64,000 nt of DNA from Rhodothermales bacterium. Its GTDB lineage: Bacteria > Bacteroidota > Rhodothermia > Rhodothermales > JANQRZ01. The translations under genes and the position numbers were made by a program. Position 1 is the first letter of the stretch, and every line of letters starts with the position of its first letter. The notes under the pieces were generated by a model. That model worked only from the letters and a program-made list of their open reading frames with translations. It was not told the DNA's origin and ran no database searches. Location of the stretch: NCBI GenBank assembly GCA_028284265.1, contig JANQRZ010000018.1:62001-126000 (forward strand), given 5' to 3'. Positions 28,062 to 37,986 of the stretch are shown in pieces.

Positions 28062-28589
28062 TTAGTTCGTCACGTCAAACTGGCCGTTCGTGACCTGCGC
28101 CGTTCCACCGCTCGTGTTCGCCCCAGTGAAGGAGAACGTGCCCGAGGCTCCCGAAGCCGAGAGTTCGTTGATCACGATCTGCCCACTACCAAGGATGAAG
28201 TTGGCCGTGTAGGTGTTCATCGCAATCTCGGTGGGGTCTGTGCTCTGTGCGTTGACGTAGATCGCTTGCGTGCCCGCACTGCTAGGCCCGATGTTGAACG
28301 TACCCACGGCGGCGTTGGGAACCGTGAGCAGGATCTGCCGCTGAGTAGACCCATCGGAACCGTCCGCGTTCGTGATGCCACTGATAGCGAGTACGCCGCT
28401 CTCGAACGTGAAGACGACGAGTTCGGACTGGAAGCTGCTACCATCGGCGGTAGCCGTCAGCGTACCGTTGCCGTTGTTGCCGCCTCCGCCGCCATTGCCG
28501 TTGCCATCACCGTCGCCCTCAGAGTCACAGGCGGTCATGGTGGGAACGAGTAAGGCGAGGAAGCCGAAAAGGAAAAAGCGTTTGAGCAT
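28062..28589 (-). CDS. hypothetical lipoprotein (DUF6252-like)
   Basis: MLKRFFLFGFLALLVPTMTACDSEGDGDGNGNGGGGGNNGNGTL lipobox and low-complexity linker, then beta-rich domain. Confidence 0.65.
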   Translation of the reverse strand: MLKRFFLFGFLALLVPTMTACDSEGDGDGNGNGGGGGNNGNGTLTATADGSSFQSELVVFTFESGVLAISGITNADGSDGSTQRQILLTVPNAAVGTFNIGPSSAGTQAIYVNAQSTDPTEIAMNTYTANFILGSGQIVINELSASGASGTFSFTGANTSGGTAQVTNGQFDVTN

Positions 28590-28814
28590 GGTCGTAGGTG
28601 GGTTTTGCGTGGGAATTAGGACGTGCAGAGGGAAGATCGGCGTTCCGATGGCGTTTCATAAATGAAGTGACTCATAAATGACAGCCAGTCGGCCAGCCTT
28701 CTCTTCACGGTGCCGCCCTACTCGCATGACGCCTGCTGGTTCTCGAAAAAGTCCAAATCCTGTACAGGCCACGGGCGTTCATCGCGTTCCTATCCCCACT
28801 CTTCGCTTCGCTTC

Positions 28815-30029
28815 GTGCCTCAACCGAACCCAGCCACTTCGGCCCGACCGTCCCGCCGCTGGCCGCGCATCGTCGGCGTCGTACTCGCGCTCTTTCTCCT
28901 CGCCACCCTGCTTCTTATGCTCAACGTCTGGTCCGCTCTCGGCTCGAAACCCTCCGGCGAACGGCTCGCCCGCATTGAGCGCTCGCCGCAGTACCGCGAC
29001 GGACACTTCGTCAACACGCTCCCGACCCTCCTCACAGGAATGTCGCTCTCCACGACCCGCGAGTTCTTCTTTGGCGGAAGTGACTACCGACTGCCTGCCG
29101 CCCCACTCCCGGTCGTGACACGCACCGCCGAGGACTTTGCCGAGCCGGTGGACAGCCTGCGCGTGACGTGGCTCGGCCACTCGACACTCCTCATCGAGTT
29201 GGAGGGCGTGCGCGTGCTGGTCGATCCGGTCTGGGGGGAGCGCGCCTCGCCGAGTTCGCTCTTCGGCCCGAAGCGGTTCTACGCACCGCCGCTTGACATG
29301 GCCGACCTCCCCCCGCTCGACGCCATTGTCATCTCGCACGACCACTACGATCACCTCGATGAGCCGAGCATTCGAGCGCTCGCCGACCAAGCGCCCCGGT
29401 TCATCGTACCACTCGGCGTGGGGTCGCACTTGGAATACTGGGGCGTGGAGGCCAGCCGGATCACGGAACTCGACTGGTGGGACGAGATCAGCCTGGGCGA
29501 TGTCCGATTGGTCAGCACCCCGTCGCGCCATTTCTCCGGGCGCTCGCTCAATGACCGCGACGCGACGCTGTGGTCGAGTTGGGCCTTCGTCGGGCAGAGC
29601 CGCCGGCTGTTCTACACCGGCGATACGGCGCTCGCGCCGGAGTTCGCGGAAATCGGTGAGCGACTCGGGCCGTTCGACCTGTCGCTCATCGAGATCGGTG
29701 CCTACAACCAAGCTTGGGCCGATGTCCACCTCGGCCCTGAGCAGGCTGTGGCGGTTCATCAGATGGTACGGGGGGGCTTGCTCGTGCCGGTTCATTGGGG
29801 CCTCTTCGATCTTTCGACGCACGGCTGGACCGAGCCTATCGAGCGCCTGCTCGTCGCGGCGGAGCCGCTGGGTATTGAGGTCGCCCTCCCGCGCCCCGGC
29901 GAGAGCATCAGGCCCAATGCGGTGCCCACCGAGCCGTGGTGGCCTGCGATTCCGTGGGAGACCGCCGAGGAGAAGCCCGTCGTCTCCTCTGGCATCGAGG
30001 ATCTGGAGGTGGACGGGACGACGTTTTAA
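28815..30029 (+). CDS. MBL-fold metal-dependent hydrolase (NAPE-PLD-like)
   Basis: LRVTWLGHSTLLIELEGVRVLVDPVWGERASPSSLFGPKRFY, DAIVISHDHYDHLDEPSI, LFYTGDTAL, VPVHWGLFDLSTHGWTEPIERL. Confidence 0.9.
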   Translation: MPQPNPATSARPSRRWPRIVGVVLALFLLATLLLMLNVWSALGSKPSGERLARIERSPQYRDGHFVNTLPTLLTGMSLSTTREFFFGGSDYRLPAAPLPVVTRTAEDFAEPVDSLRVTWLGHSTLLIELEGVRVLVDPVWGERASPSSLFGPKRFYAPPLDMADLPPLDAIVISHDHYDHLDEPSIRALADQAPRFIVPLGVGSHLEYWGVEASRITELDWWDEISLGDVRLVSTPSRHFSGRSLNDRDATLWSSWAFVGQSRRLFYTGDTALAPEFAEIGERLGPFDLSLIEIGAYNQAWADVHLGPEQAVAVHQMVRGGLLVPVHWGLFDLSTHGWTEPIERLLVAAEPLGIEVALPRPGESIRPNAVPTEPWWPAIPWETAEEKPVVSSGIEDLEVDGTTF

Positions 30030-30125
30030 ACAGCGTATTTCTTGGCAGGCGAGCGAAAGGCCGTACATTGAGCTACACATTGCGATGTGTGCCCCTCGTC
30101 CTGTTCGTTCGCTAGCCTCGATCCC

Positions 30126-32015
30126 ATGCTGTTTCGCTTCGCGCTCGTCCTCGCTCTCCTCTCCCCGACTCTCGCTCACGCGCAGGCGCGCCTCTTCACC
30201 GACGCCGACCGCACCACGCTGACAGCGCGGCAGGCTGAATTGCTCGGCCATGCTGAAGCCCTCGCCACGCCTGCGGACGTTCGGGTCGCCGAAGCCAGCC
30301 TCGCGTCCTTGTCCGAGTCATTGGTCACGTTCGACCTCGCACCCGGCACGTCGGTCACGCTGCAACGCGCCCGCACCGAGCGCGCGGACACCGGCCAGAC
30401 GCTGTTCTTTCGTAGCGACGAGACCGACACCCACGCCATCATCGTGGAGCGTGAGGGTGCGCTCACAGGCACAGTCCGCCTCCGAGGCCAACTCTACAAC
30501 ATTCGCCCGCTGACAGGTGGTCTCCATGCCATCATCCGAGTCGACGAGAGCCGCTTCATCGACCACCCCGATGACTGGGAAGCCGTCGAGCACGCTGCTG
30601 CCGAGCGCCGCGCCGTGCCTGCCATTGAGGGATCCTCTTCACCGCTCGCAGGCGGTCCCGTCATTCAGCGCGTGCTCGTCCCCTACACCCCGCGCGCTGC
30701 CTCCGAGGTCGGCGACATCGTGGGTCTCGTCCAGCTTGCGATGGCCGAGACCAATCAAGGCTATGCCGACAGCGACGTCAACGTCCGGCTCGAACTGGCC
30801 TACACCTACCAGACCCCGCAGAACGGGTCGAGCAGCTTCTCGACCACTCTGAGCCGGATGGAAAACCCGAGCGACGGCTTCCACGACGAAATCCCCGGCC
30901 TGCGGGCCGAGTATGGGGCCGACATGGTCGGGATGATCGTGGGGCAGAACAGCTTCCTCTGCGGACGGGCAAACGGCATCCTAGCCGACGGACCGGAGGA
31001 CGCTCTCCAGGTCACGACGCAGTCCTGCGCGACGGGCTACTACTCCTTCGGCCACGAGTTCGGCCACCTTCAAGGCGCTCGGCACAACACCGAGATCGAC
31101 GGCTCGACCTCCCCCTTTCCTTACGGCCACGGCAAGTGCTACGCGCCGGGTAACTGGCGCACCATCATGTCCTACGGCTGCCCCGGCAGCACCACCCGCG
31201 TCGCGCGCTGGTCGAACCCGGACGTGAACTACTTCGGCGAACCCCTCGGCGACATATCGACGCGCGACAACGCCCGCGTGCTCGACGAGACCGCCGCCAC
31301 GATTGCCGCCTTCTACGCCGACCCGGCTGCCGTGACCGTCGAGGGCACCATCACGAGCGGATCGCCCGTCCCATCTGGCGGCGGCACTGTTACGTTTGAC
31401 CTCGCATTCTCCAACCCCTCAGGGGCGAGCTTCAACGGGGAGTACTGGGTGGATGCTATCCTGCCCAACGGCAACGTGTACAACGGCAGCCCGATTGAGC
31501 GCAGCACCATCGGGCTTGCGCCGGGGCAAAACGCCACCCTGTCGTTCAGCGGCAACGTGCCGCGAGGTGCTCCGAGCGGGACGTACACGCTGCGCGCCTA
31601 CATCGGCACGAGCTATCCCGATGAGGTCGAAGACTCGGACGACTTCACGTTCAGCAAGAGCGGCTCGCGGCTCGCGGATGGCCCATTCGCCCTCGATGTC
31701 CGCCGCGTGACGCCAGAGGATGCCCTAGCCAGTGCCACCTCGCACGCCACGGCTGCGACGAGCGTACTGGAGGCGTATCCCAACCCGTTCAGCGGGCAGA
31801 CGACGCTGCGCTACCATGTTGCCGAGCGGGGCGAGGTCCACCTCACAGTCTACGATGTACTAGGCCGTTCCGTGGCGACCCTCGCCGAGGGGACGCATGA
31901 AGCGGGTGTCCACGACGCCATCTTCGCAGGCGAATCACTGCCGACCGGTATCTACGTGTGGCGACTCACGGCGGGCGCGGCGGTTCAGACGGGCCGTTTG
32001 CTGCTGGTACGGTAG
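30126..32015 (+). CDS. secreted zinc metalloprotease (reprolysin-like) with T9SS sorting domain
   Basis: FGHEFGHLQGARHNTEIDG (HExxHxxGxxH), CPGSTTRVARWSNPDVNYFGEPLG; C-terminal AYPNPFSGQTTLRYHVAERGEVHLTVYDVLGRSVATL...GRLLLVR. Confidence 0.9.
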   Translation: MLFRFALVLALLSPTLAHAQARLFTDADRTTLTARQAELLGHAEALATPADVRVAEASLASLSESLVTFDLAPGTSVTLQRARTERADTGQTLFFRSDETDTHAIIVEREGALTGTVRLRGQLYNIRPLTGGLHAIIRVDESRFIDHPDDWEAVEHAAAERRAVPAIEGSSSPLAGGPVIQRVLVPYTPRAASEVGDIVGLVQLAMAETNQGYADSDVNVRLELAYTYQTPQNGSSSFSTTLSRMENPSDGFHDEIPGLRAEYGADMVGMIVGQNSFLCGRANGILADGPEDALQVTTQSCATGYYSFGHEFGHLQGARHNTEIDGSTSPFPYGHGKCYAPGNWRTIMSYGCPGSTTRVARWSNPDVNYFGEPLGDISTRDNARVLDETAATIAAFYADPAAVTVEGTITSGSPVPSGGGTVTFDLAFSNPSGASFNGEYWVDAILPNGNVYNGSPIERSTIGLAPGQNATLSFSGNVPRGAPSGTYTLRAYIGTSYPDEVEDSDDFTFSKSGSRLADGPFALDVRRVTPEDALASATSHATAATSVLEAYPNPFSGQTTLRYHVAERGEVHLTVYDVLGRSVATLAEGTHEAGVHDAIFAGESLPTGIYVWRLTAGAAVQTGRLLLVR

Positions 32016-32056
32016 CCTGTGCCGAAGCCAAACGGACGGCTGATTTCTGGTTGTAC

Positions 32057-32090
32057 GGGGGCACCTCTTCGCTAGGCGAGGGGTGCCCCC
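32057..32090 (+). terminator. strong GC stem-loop after the metalloprotease gene
   Basis: GGGGGCACCTC TTCGCTAGGC GAGGGGTGCCCCC; followed by GGTCTTTGAT, no clear U tract. Confidence 0.5.
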
Positions 32091-32187
32091 GGTCTTTGAT
32101 GGAGAGGTGTACAGCACCGGGCCGGGTAACTTTTTAGCACCACCGCCCGTAGGGCCGCCATCCTTCTGCTCTCCAACCGGCACCGCC

Positions 32188-33192
32188 ATGACACGCGCTT
32201 TCCCCCTCTTCCTGCTGCTTGCCCTCGCCCTCCCCTGCCTCGCTCAATCCGGCGACAAGGTCTTCGACGAGTCCTACGCCTTCCGCGCCGGGGACGAACT
32301 CTCCGTCGCCACTAGCAGCAGCGACATCTACCTCCGCACCGGCTCCGGCAACGAAGCCCGCGTCGAAGTCTTCGGGCGCGGACGCAACATGGACGAAGGC
32401 TTCGAGCGACTGAACTTTCGTGTCGAGCGCGAAGGCGACCGCCTCGTCGTCAAGACCGAGCGGGAAGGCAACGGGTGGTGGCGCAACAACCGCGCGTCGT
32501 TCGACATCGTGATTACGGCTCCCGAGCGGCTCGACCTGAGCATCGGCACCTCATCAGGCGATATCGAGGTTCGGGATATCGAAGGAGGGGTTTCCATCTC
32601 CACGTCTTCCGGGGATATCGAGCTTGGCACCGTGCGCGGCTCACTCTCCGTCTCCACCTCGTCCGGCGACATCGAAGCCAATCGGGTCGAGGGTAACGTC
32701 GAGGCCAGCACCTCCTCCGGCGATCTCGACATGGATACGATCAGGGGCACGGCGGTCTCGTTCAGTACCTCCTCCGGCGACTTCGACGTGAACCGTATTG
32801 ACGTCGATGGCTTCGAGGCCAGTTCCTCATCGGGCGATTTCTCGATTGGCTCGGTCGGCGGCAACGTCGAGGTGAGCACATCCTCGGGCGATGTCTCGCT
32901 CGGCGATGTCGAAGGCAACCTCCAAGTCTCTACCTCGTCGGGCGACCTCCGCGCCGACCTCGTCAAGCCGGGCCGCATTGATATCAATACCGGCAGCGGC
33001 GGCGTCCGCCTCCGCGCCCCCTCGTCTCTCGCTGCCGACATCGACATTCGCGGCGGCTCGATCCGCATCGACCGCAATTTCCAGTTCGCAGGGGAGATCA
33101 AGGACCGCAGCGCGGAGGGCCGGATCGGTGGTGGCGGCACGCCGATGCGGATTCGCACTGGCAGCGGCTCGGTCTCACTCTCGGCCCGGTAG
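32188..33192 (+). CDS. DUF4097-like secreted beta-strand repeat protein
   Basis: MTRAFPLFLLLALALPCLAQ; repeated TSSGDI/L/F/V motifs every about 19-20 residues. Confidence 0.85.
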   Translation: MTRAFPLFLLLALALPCLAQSGDKVFDESYAFRAGDELSVATSSSDIYLRTGSGNEARVEVFGRGRNMDEGFERLNFRVEREGDRLVVKTEREGNGWWRNNRASFDIVITAPERLDLSIGTSSGDIEVRDIEGGVSISTSSGDIELGTVRGSLSVSTSSGDIEANRVEGNVEASTSSGDLDMDTIRGTAVSFSTSSGDFDVNRIDVDGFEASSSSGDFSIGSVGGNVEVSTSSGDVSLGDVEGNLQVSTSSGDLRADLVKPGRIDINTGSGGVRLRAPSSLAADIDIRGGSIRIDRNFQFAGEIKDRSAEGRIGGGGTPMRIRTGSGSVSLSAR

Positions 33193-33263
33193 GCCGATGA
33201 CGGGAGGTCGTCTTTAACAAGCCTTCGTTCACAGCACCCTTGCCGCGTGCGTACTTTTGGCGC

Positions 33264-33350
33264 GGAGGGGTGCCGGAGTGGTCGAACGGGACGGTCTCGA
33301 AAACCGTTGTACCCTTCTGGGTACCGAGGGTTCGAATCCCTCTCCCTCCG
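33264..33350 (+). tRNA. tRNA-Ser (anticodon CGA)
   Basis: Acceptor GGAGGGG/TCCCTCC, anticodon stem ACGGT-CTCGAAA-ACCGT, long variable arm TGTACCCTTCTGGGTACC, T arm GAGGG-TTCGAAT-CCCTC; CCA not encoded. Confidence 0.96.
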
Positions 33351-33369
33351 CTCTCAGGCGATGCCTGAC

Positions 33370-33402
33370 GCCCGCCTCTGCGCTTGCAGGGGCGGGCTTT
33401 TT
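33370..33402 (+). terminator. intrinsic terminator downstream of tRNA-Ser
   Basis: GCCCGCCTCTGC-GCTT-GCAGGGGCGGGC followed by TTTTT. Confidence 0.85.
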
Positions 33403-33411
33403 GGTGCTTGG

Positions 33412-34176
33412 TTATCGCACGTAGCTCCCCGCGTTGAGGTCGATGGTGCAGCCGGTGGCGTGATCCATCTGACCGCTGGCGAGGAATACGATGGTCGGAG
33501 CGATATCGTCCGGTTCGGTCATTCGGGAGAGCGCGAGGTCGCTCGTCGCGTAGCTCTCGCCATACTGCTCGATGAACGGCTGCGCCATGTCGGTCCGCGT
33601 GAATCCCGGCGCGACGGTGAAAGCGACGATACCCTGCTTACCAAGTCCCCGCGCCAGTGACCGCGTGAGGGCGACCATCCCGCCCTTGCTCGCGGCGTAG
33701 GCGAGATACGCCGGGGTGTCGCCCCGAAAGGCCGCCCGGCTCGCCACGTTGATGATCCGCCCACCGCCTCGCTCCGCGAAGTGCCGCACCGCCGACCGAC
33801 ACAGCACCCCGACCGCCCGGAGGTTCACCGCCATCGTCCGCTCCCACACGTCCAGCCACTCTACTGTGTCCGCCCCCATCGCCGCCCCCTCGGCGATGCC
33901 CGCGTTATTGACGAGCACATCGACTCGGCCAAACGCCTCGACGGCTTCGGCGAAGAGTCGTTCGGCGGCACTCGCATCGGCGAGGTCGGCTTGGAAGACT
34001 TGTGCGCCGTGCCCGAGCGAGGCGGCGAGGTCGCGGGCGGCAGCTTCGTTGCGGTGGAAATGCACACCGACCGTCGCGCCTGCTTGGGCGAGCGCTTGGG
34101 CGGCGGCGCGTCCGATCCCGCGACTGGCCCCGGTGACGAGGACGTGCCGCCCGGTGAGGTCAATCGTGTAGGCCAT
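33412..34176 (-). CDS. SDR-family oxidoreductase (FabG-like)
   Basis: HVLVTGASRGIGRAAAQALAQAGATVGVHF, VLVNNAGIAEGA, YLAYAASKGGMVALTRSLARGLGKQGI (YxxxK). Confidence 0.92.
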   Translation of the reverse strand: MAYTIDLTGRHVLVTGASRGIGRAAAQALAQAGATVGVHFHRNEAAARDLAASLGHGAQVFQADLADASAAERLFAEAVEAFGRVDVLVNNAGIAEGAAMGADTVEWLDVWERTMAVNLRAVGVLCRSAVRHFAERGGGRIINVASRAAFRGDTPAYLAYAASKGGMVALTRSLARGLGKQGIVAFTVAPGFTRTDMAQPFIEQYGESYATSDLALSRMTEPDDIAPTIVFLASGQMDHATGCTIDLNAGSYVR

Positions 34177-34177
34177 C

Positions 34178-34753
34178 CTATGCCTTCCGCTTCGGCAAGC
34201 CGACGGGCTTGACACCGACCGGCTTCGCTGCCACTGCCCCGGCGGGCTTGGCCGTCGGCTTGCGCCAGAGCGGGACGGACGAGCACGGCTCGCCGTACAT
34301 CAGCTTCTTCGCCACACCCTGCAATTTCTGCGTCGCGATCAGGTAGGCATTCGCTGGGACGACGCTGCTGCCGCACCCTTTGATGACGACCGGCTTGCCC
34401 TCGAATTGGCTCCAGTCCTCCCGGTCGAGTGCTCGCGTGAAGTGGTCCCGCAGCAGGTCCGCCGTCCGACCATGCGCGACCGAAGCGGCGATGCCGTCAA
34501 GCTTCGAGGCAATGAGCATCGCCGCCCACGTCGGGATGATGGCATCGGTCGAGCAGAAGATGGCGACGTGCTGGCCTTCATACTGACTCCAGTCGTGCGC
34601 CTTCACGGCCTCGCGGAATGGCACCTCGCGCAGCACGAGGCCCTCGACAAGCATCGGCGCGAGGTCGAACTCGACCACCGGCTTGCCGTCCCACAAGTCT
34701 TCCAAGTTGTACGTGGTGATGTCGCTCTCGGCGACGCGGTTGACGATGTCCAT
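34178..34753 (-). CDS. DUF2480 family protein
   Basis: IVNRVAESDITTYNLEDLWDGKPVVEFDLAPMLVEGLVLREVPFREAVKAHDWSQYEGQHVAIFCSTDAIIPTWAAMLIASKL. Confidence 0.82.
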   Translation of the reverse strand: MDIVNRVAESDITTYNLEDLWDGKPVVEFDLAPMLVEGLVLREVPFREAVKAHDWSQYEGQHVAIFCSTDAIIPTWAAMLIASKLDGIAASVAHGRTADLLRDHFTRALDREDWSQFEGKPVVIKGCGSSVVPANAYLIATQKLQGVAKKLMYGEPCSSVPLWRKPTAKPAGAVAAKPVGVKPVGLPKRKA

Positions 34754-34756
34754 AAG

Positions 34757-35920
34757 TCAGACGGTAACGGGTTCAGTGCGAATCTTTTCAACAGCAGCAG
34801 CGATCTCTTCAATAGCGCGGTCGATCTCGGCCTCGGTGGTGAAGCGCCCCACGGAGAAGCGAACCGAGGCGAAGGCATCGGCACCGCTCAGACCCATCGC
34901 GGTGAGGACGTGGCTCGGTTTGGCGGTTTTGGTCTGGCAGGCACTGCCAGTCGAAACGGCGACGCCGCGCATCGCCGGGAGGAGGTCGCGGGTTCGGACG
35001 CCGGGGAAGACCATGTTGGTCGTGTTCGGGAGGCGGTGCTCAGTCGTGCCGTTGACGCGGGCGTCGGAGCACCGGTCGAGGAGTGCGCCTTCGAGCCGGT
35101 CGCGGAGTGCGGCGAGGCGCGAGGCTTCGTCGTCCGAGTGCGTGACCGCGATCTCCACGGCTTTGCCGAACCCGACGATGCCGGGCACGTTGAGCGTCCC
35201 GCTCCGCAGCCCGTCCTCGTGCCCGCCGCCGACGATCATCGGGGCGAGCCGGACCCTCGGCTTCCGCCGACGCCGGTAGAGCGCGCCAACGCCCTTCGGC
35301 GCGTAGCACTTGTGCCCCGAGCACGCCAGCAGATCGACGCCCGCCGCGTCAACGTCAATCGGCACCTTGCCGACGGCCTGCGTCGCGTCAGTCATCATGA
35401 GCGCGCCATGCTCGTGTGCGATCTCGGCGATGGCGTGGATCGGCTGGATGACGCCGGTCTCGTTGTTGGCCCACATCACCGCGACCATCAGCGTCTCATC
35501 GGTGATGGCAGCGCGGAGTTCGTTAAGGTCAAGTAGGCCATCTGGGCCGACGCCGAGTACGGTGACACGGGCACCATCGCGCTCGGCGACTTCGCAGGCT
35601 TGGAGCACCGCTTTGTGCTCGGTGGCAACGGTGACGATATGGTCTCGCTTGCCACGATACGCCTCGACGGCCCCACAGATGGCGAGGTTGACCGCCTCCG
35701 TCGCACCGCAGGTAAACACGATGGTCTCCGGCTGCGCCCCCAGCGCGGCAGCGATCTGCTCGCGTCCCTGCACCACCAGTTCGTCTGCCACCCACCCGAA
35801 AGCGTGCCCGTCAGACGACGGGTTGCCGAAGTGCTCGGTGAGCGTTGGCAGCATCACCTCCACGACGGCGGGATCGACGGGCGTGGTCGCGTTGTAGTCG
35901 AGATAGATCGGCGCGGGCAT
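34757..35920 (-). CDS. cysteine desulfurase (NifS/IscS family)
   Basis: IYLDYNATTPVDPAVVEVMLPTLTEHFGNPSS, SGHKCYAPKGVGALYRRR, PMIVGGGHEDGLRSGTLNVPGIVG, VSTGSACQTKTAKPSHVLTAMG. Confidence 0.95.
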   Translation of the reverse strand: MPAPIYLDYNATTPVDPAVVEVMLPTLTEHFGNPSSDGHAFGWVADELVVQGREQIAAALGAQPETIVFTCGATEAVNLAICGAVEAYRGKRDHIVTVATEHKAVLQACEVAERDGARVTVLGVGPDGLLDLNELRAAITDETLMVAVMWANNETGVIQPIHAIAEIAHEHGALMMTDATQAVGKVPIDVDAAGVDLLACSGHKCYAPKGVGALYRRRRKPRVRLAPMIVGGGHEDGLRSGTLNVPGIVGFGKAVEIAVTHSDDEASRLAALRDRLEGALLDRCSDARVNGTTEHRLPNTTNMVFPGVRTRDLLPAMRGVAVSTGSACQTKTAKPSHVLTAMGLSGADAFASVRFSVGRFTTEAEIDRAIEEIAAAVEKIRTEPVTV

Positions 35921-36018
35921 GGCCTCGGGGCTGCGTTAGTGTTTGATTGTACGAACGAGACGGCAGGCGGTTTGGTGGGTGCGTAGCTTACGCCGTCTTT
36001 TCACCGCTCGCCCCGCGC

Positions 36019-37986
36019 ATGTCCGACGCCTTCTCCGCCACGCCACCCCGAACGCAGCGGCTGGTCTTCACCGGCCTGATGCTACTGATCCCGGTGCTGT
36101 TCTTCGTGCTCCTCGAAGGCGGCCTCCGGCTCGGTGGCTACGGCGACGACTACCCCCTCTTCATCCCCATCGAGGGCTACCCGGAGTATCTCGTCCAGAA
36201 CCGCGAGGTGGCCCGGCGCTACTTCGCGCAGCAGGAAAACGTCCCGACCGCGCTCCACGATGTGTTCGACGCCGAGAAGTCCGAGCGCGAGGTGCGCCTC
36301 TTCGTCCAGGGCGGGTCGACGGCGGCAGGCTTCCCGTTCTACCACGGCGGCGCGTTCTCGCGGATGCTGGAACATCGCCTCCAGCAGACGTTCCCCGACC
36401 GGAAGATCGAGGTCGTCAACACGGCGATGGCGGCGGTCAACTCCTACACGCTCCTCGACTTCGCCGACGAGATCATCGCCCAACAGCCCGACGCGGTGCT
36501 GATCTACGCCGGGCACAACGAGTATTACGGCGCGCTCGGCGTCGGCTCGACGGAATCGCTCGGTTCGTTCCGGGGCTTGGTCAACACCTACCTCCGGCTC
36601 CGGCGCTTCCGCACCGTCCAGCTTCTTCGAGCCGGACTCTCTGGGGCCGTCGGCCTCGTTGGTGGCGAAGCAGAGGGCAGCGGACAAGGCACGCTGATGG
36701 CGCGGATGGTCGGCGAGCAGGTCATCCCCTACGGCTCACCAGAATATGAGCTAGGCTTGCAGCAATTCAGGTCCAACCTGTCCGACCTACTGACGAAATA
36801 CGACCGGTCAGGCATCCCCGTGTTCGTCTCCACGATTGCCTCGAATGAGCGCGACCAGCGCCCCTTCGAGACCGTCTTCGCCGACGACACTGACGAGGCC
36901 GCGTGGCAGCGCACGTACCGATCAGGCGTCGAGGCTCTAGGGCGAGGCGAGGCGCAGGTGGCCCGGACCACGCTGGAGGAAGCAACCCAGATGGACTCGC
37001 TCGCCGCCGATGGGTTCTACGCGCTCGGTCGGGCACGCGAGGCGGCAGGCGACACTGCCTCGGCACAGACAGCCTACGTCGCCGCGCGCGACCGGGACGC
37101 GCTTCGCTTCCGCGCCCCCGAGGCCTTCAACCAGATCATCCGCGACGAGGCCGCCGAGCACGGGGCAACGCTCGTCGATGCCCAAGCCGCGATCCGCCGG
37201 GCCGCACCGGGCGGGATCGTCGGGCAGGAGCACATGCTGGAGCACCTCCACCCGACCGTCGATGGCTACTTCCTGATCGCCGACGCTTTTTACGACACGC
37301 TCCGCGAGACGCGCTTCCTCGGCGACTGGCCCCAAGCCGTCCCCGACAACATCGCCCGCCAGACCCTGCTCCTCACGCCTGCCGACTCACTCGTCGGGGT
37401 GCTCCGCGTGCGGAAGCTGCTCGGCGGCTGGCCGTTCCAGCCCCGCGACGCGCCCAAGCGCAACCTCGACACGATGACCGTGCGGACCGAGTTCGACCGA
37501 ATCGTGCAGTCGCTCTACAACACCGAGGTGACGTGGCTGGAAGCGACCGAGCGGCTGGCGACGTACTACGAACAAGAGGGCCAAAACCGCCTTGCCATAC
37601 AGGCCCGCGAGGCGATGGTGGCGTCGTACCCGATGCTAGCCGAACCCCACCTCGGCCTCGGCGGCCTCCACCTCCGCGCCCGCCGACTGGATGAGGCCGA
37701 GCGCTACTTCAAAGAAGCCGCCCGGCTCGATCCAGAACCGGCTACCCCACTCTCCATGCTCGGGGCCATCGCGCTCGAACAGGGTCGCACTGCCGAAGCC
37801 ATCGCGCTGCTGGAGCGCTCCAAGGCGTTCGATGCGGTCGATCCGCAGATGCTCTACAACCTGAGCGGAGCCTACGCCCTGAGCCGTCGCTACGACGAGG
37901 CCCGCCAGACAGTCACGTCGCTCCTCGCCCTCTATCCGAACCATACCGGCGGGCAGCAACTCCTCGCCAGCCTGCCGCCACGCTAG
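36019..37986 (+). CDS. membrane-anchored SGNH/GDSL hydrolase with C-terminal TPR repeats
   Basis: N-terminal TM; VRLFVQGGSTAAGFPFYHGGAFSRML, EVVNTAMAAVNSYTLLDFADEI, YAGHNEYYGALG, EHMLEHLHPTVDGYFLIADAFY; TPR-like C-terminus. Confidence 0.85.
   Translation: MSDAFSATPPRTQRLVFTGLMLLIPVLFFVLLEGGLRLGGYGDDYPLFIPIEGYPEYLVQNREVARRYFAQQENVPTALHDVFDAEKSEREVRLFVQGGSTAAGFPFYHGGAFSRMLEHRLQQTFPDRKIEVVNTAMAAVNSYTLLDFADEIIAQQPDAVLIYAGHNEYYGALGVGSTESLGSFRGLVNTYLRLRRFRTVQLLRAGLSGAVGLVGGEAEGSGQGTLMARMVGEQVIPYGSPEYELGLQQFRSNLSDLLTKYDRSGIPVFVSTIASNERDQRPFETVFADDTDEAAWQRTYRSGVEALGRGEAQVARTTLEEATQMDSLAADGFYALGRAREAAGDTASAQTAYVAARDRDALRFRAPEAFNQIIRDEAAEHGATLVDAQAAIRRAAPGGIVGQEHMLEHLHPTVDGYFLIADAFYDTLRETRFLGDWPQAVPDNIARQTLLLTPADSLVGVLRVRKLLGGWPFQPRDAPKRNLDTMTVRTEFDRIVQSLYNTEVTWLEATERLATYYEQEGQNRLAIQAREAMVASYPMLAEPHLGLGGLHLRARRLDEAERYFKEAARLDPEPATPLSMLGAIALEQGRTAEAIALLERSKAFDAVDPQMLYNLSGAYALSRRYDEARQTVTSLLALYPNHTGGQQLLASLPPR

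Noticed and set aside
30075-30090. ACACATTGCGATGTGT palindrome upstream of the metalloprotease
   Set aside because: 6-bp arms, single occurrence, no recognised regulator; insufficient support.
32560-32960. Repeated TCCTCGGGCGA/TCGTCCGGCGA-like units as a possible DNA repeat array
   Set aside because: They encode the in-frame SSGD protein repeats of the DUF4097-like gene; divergence is codon-level.
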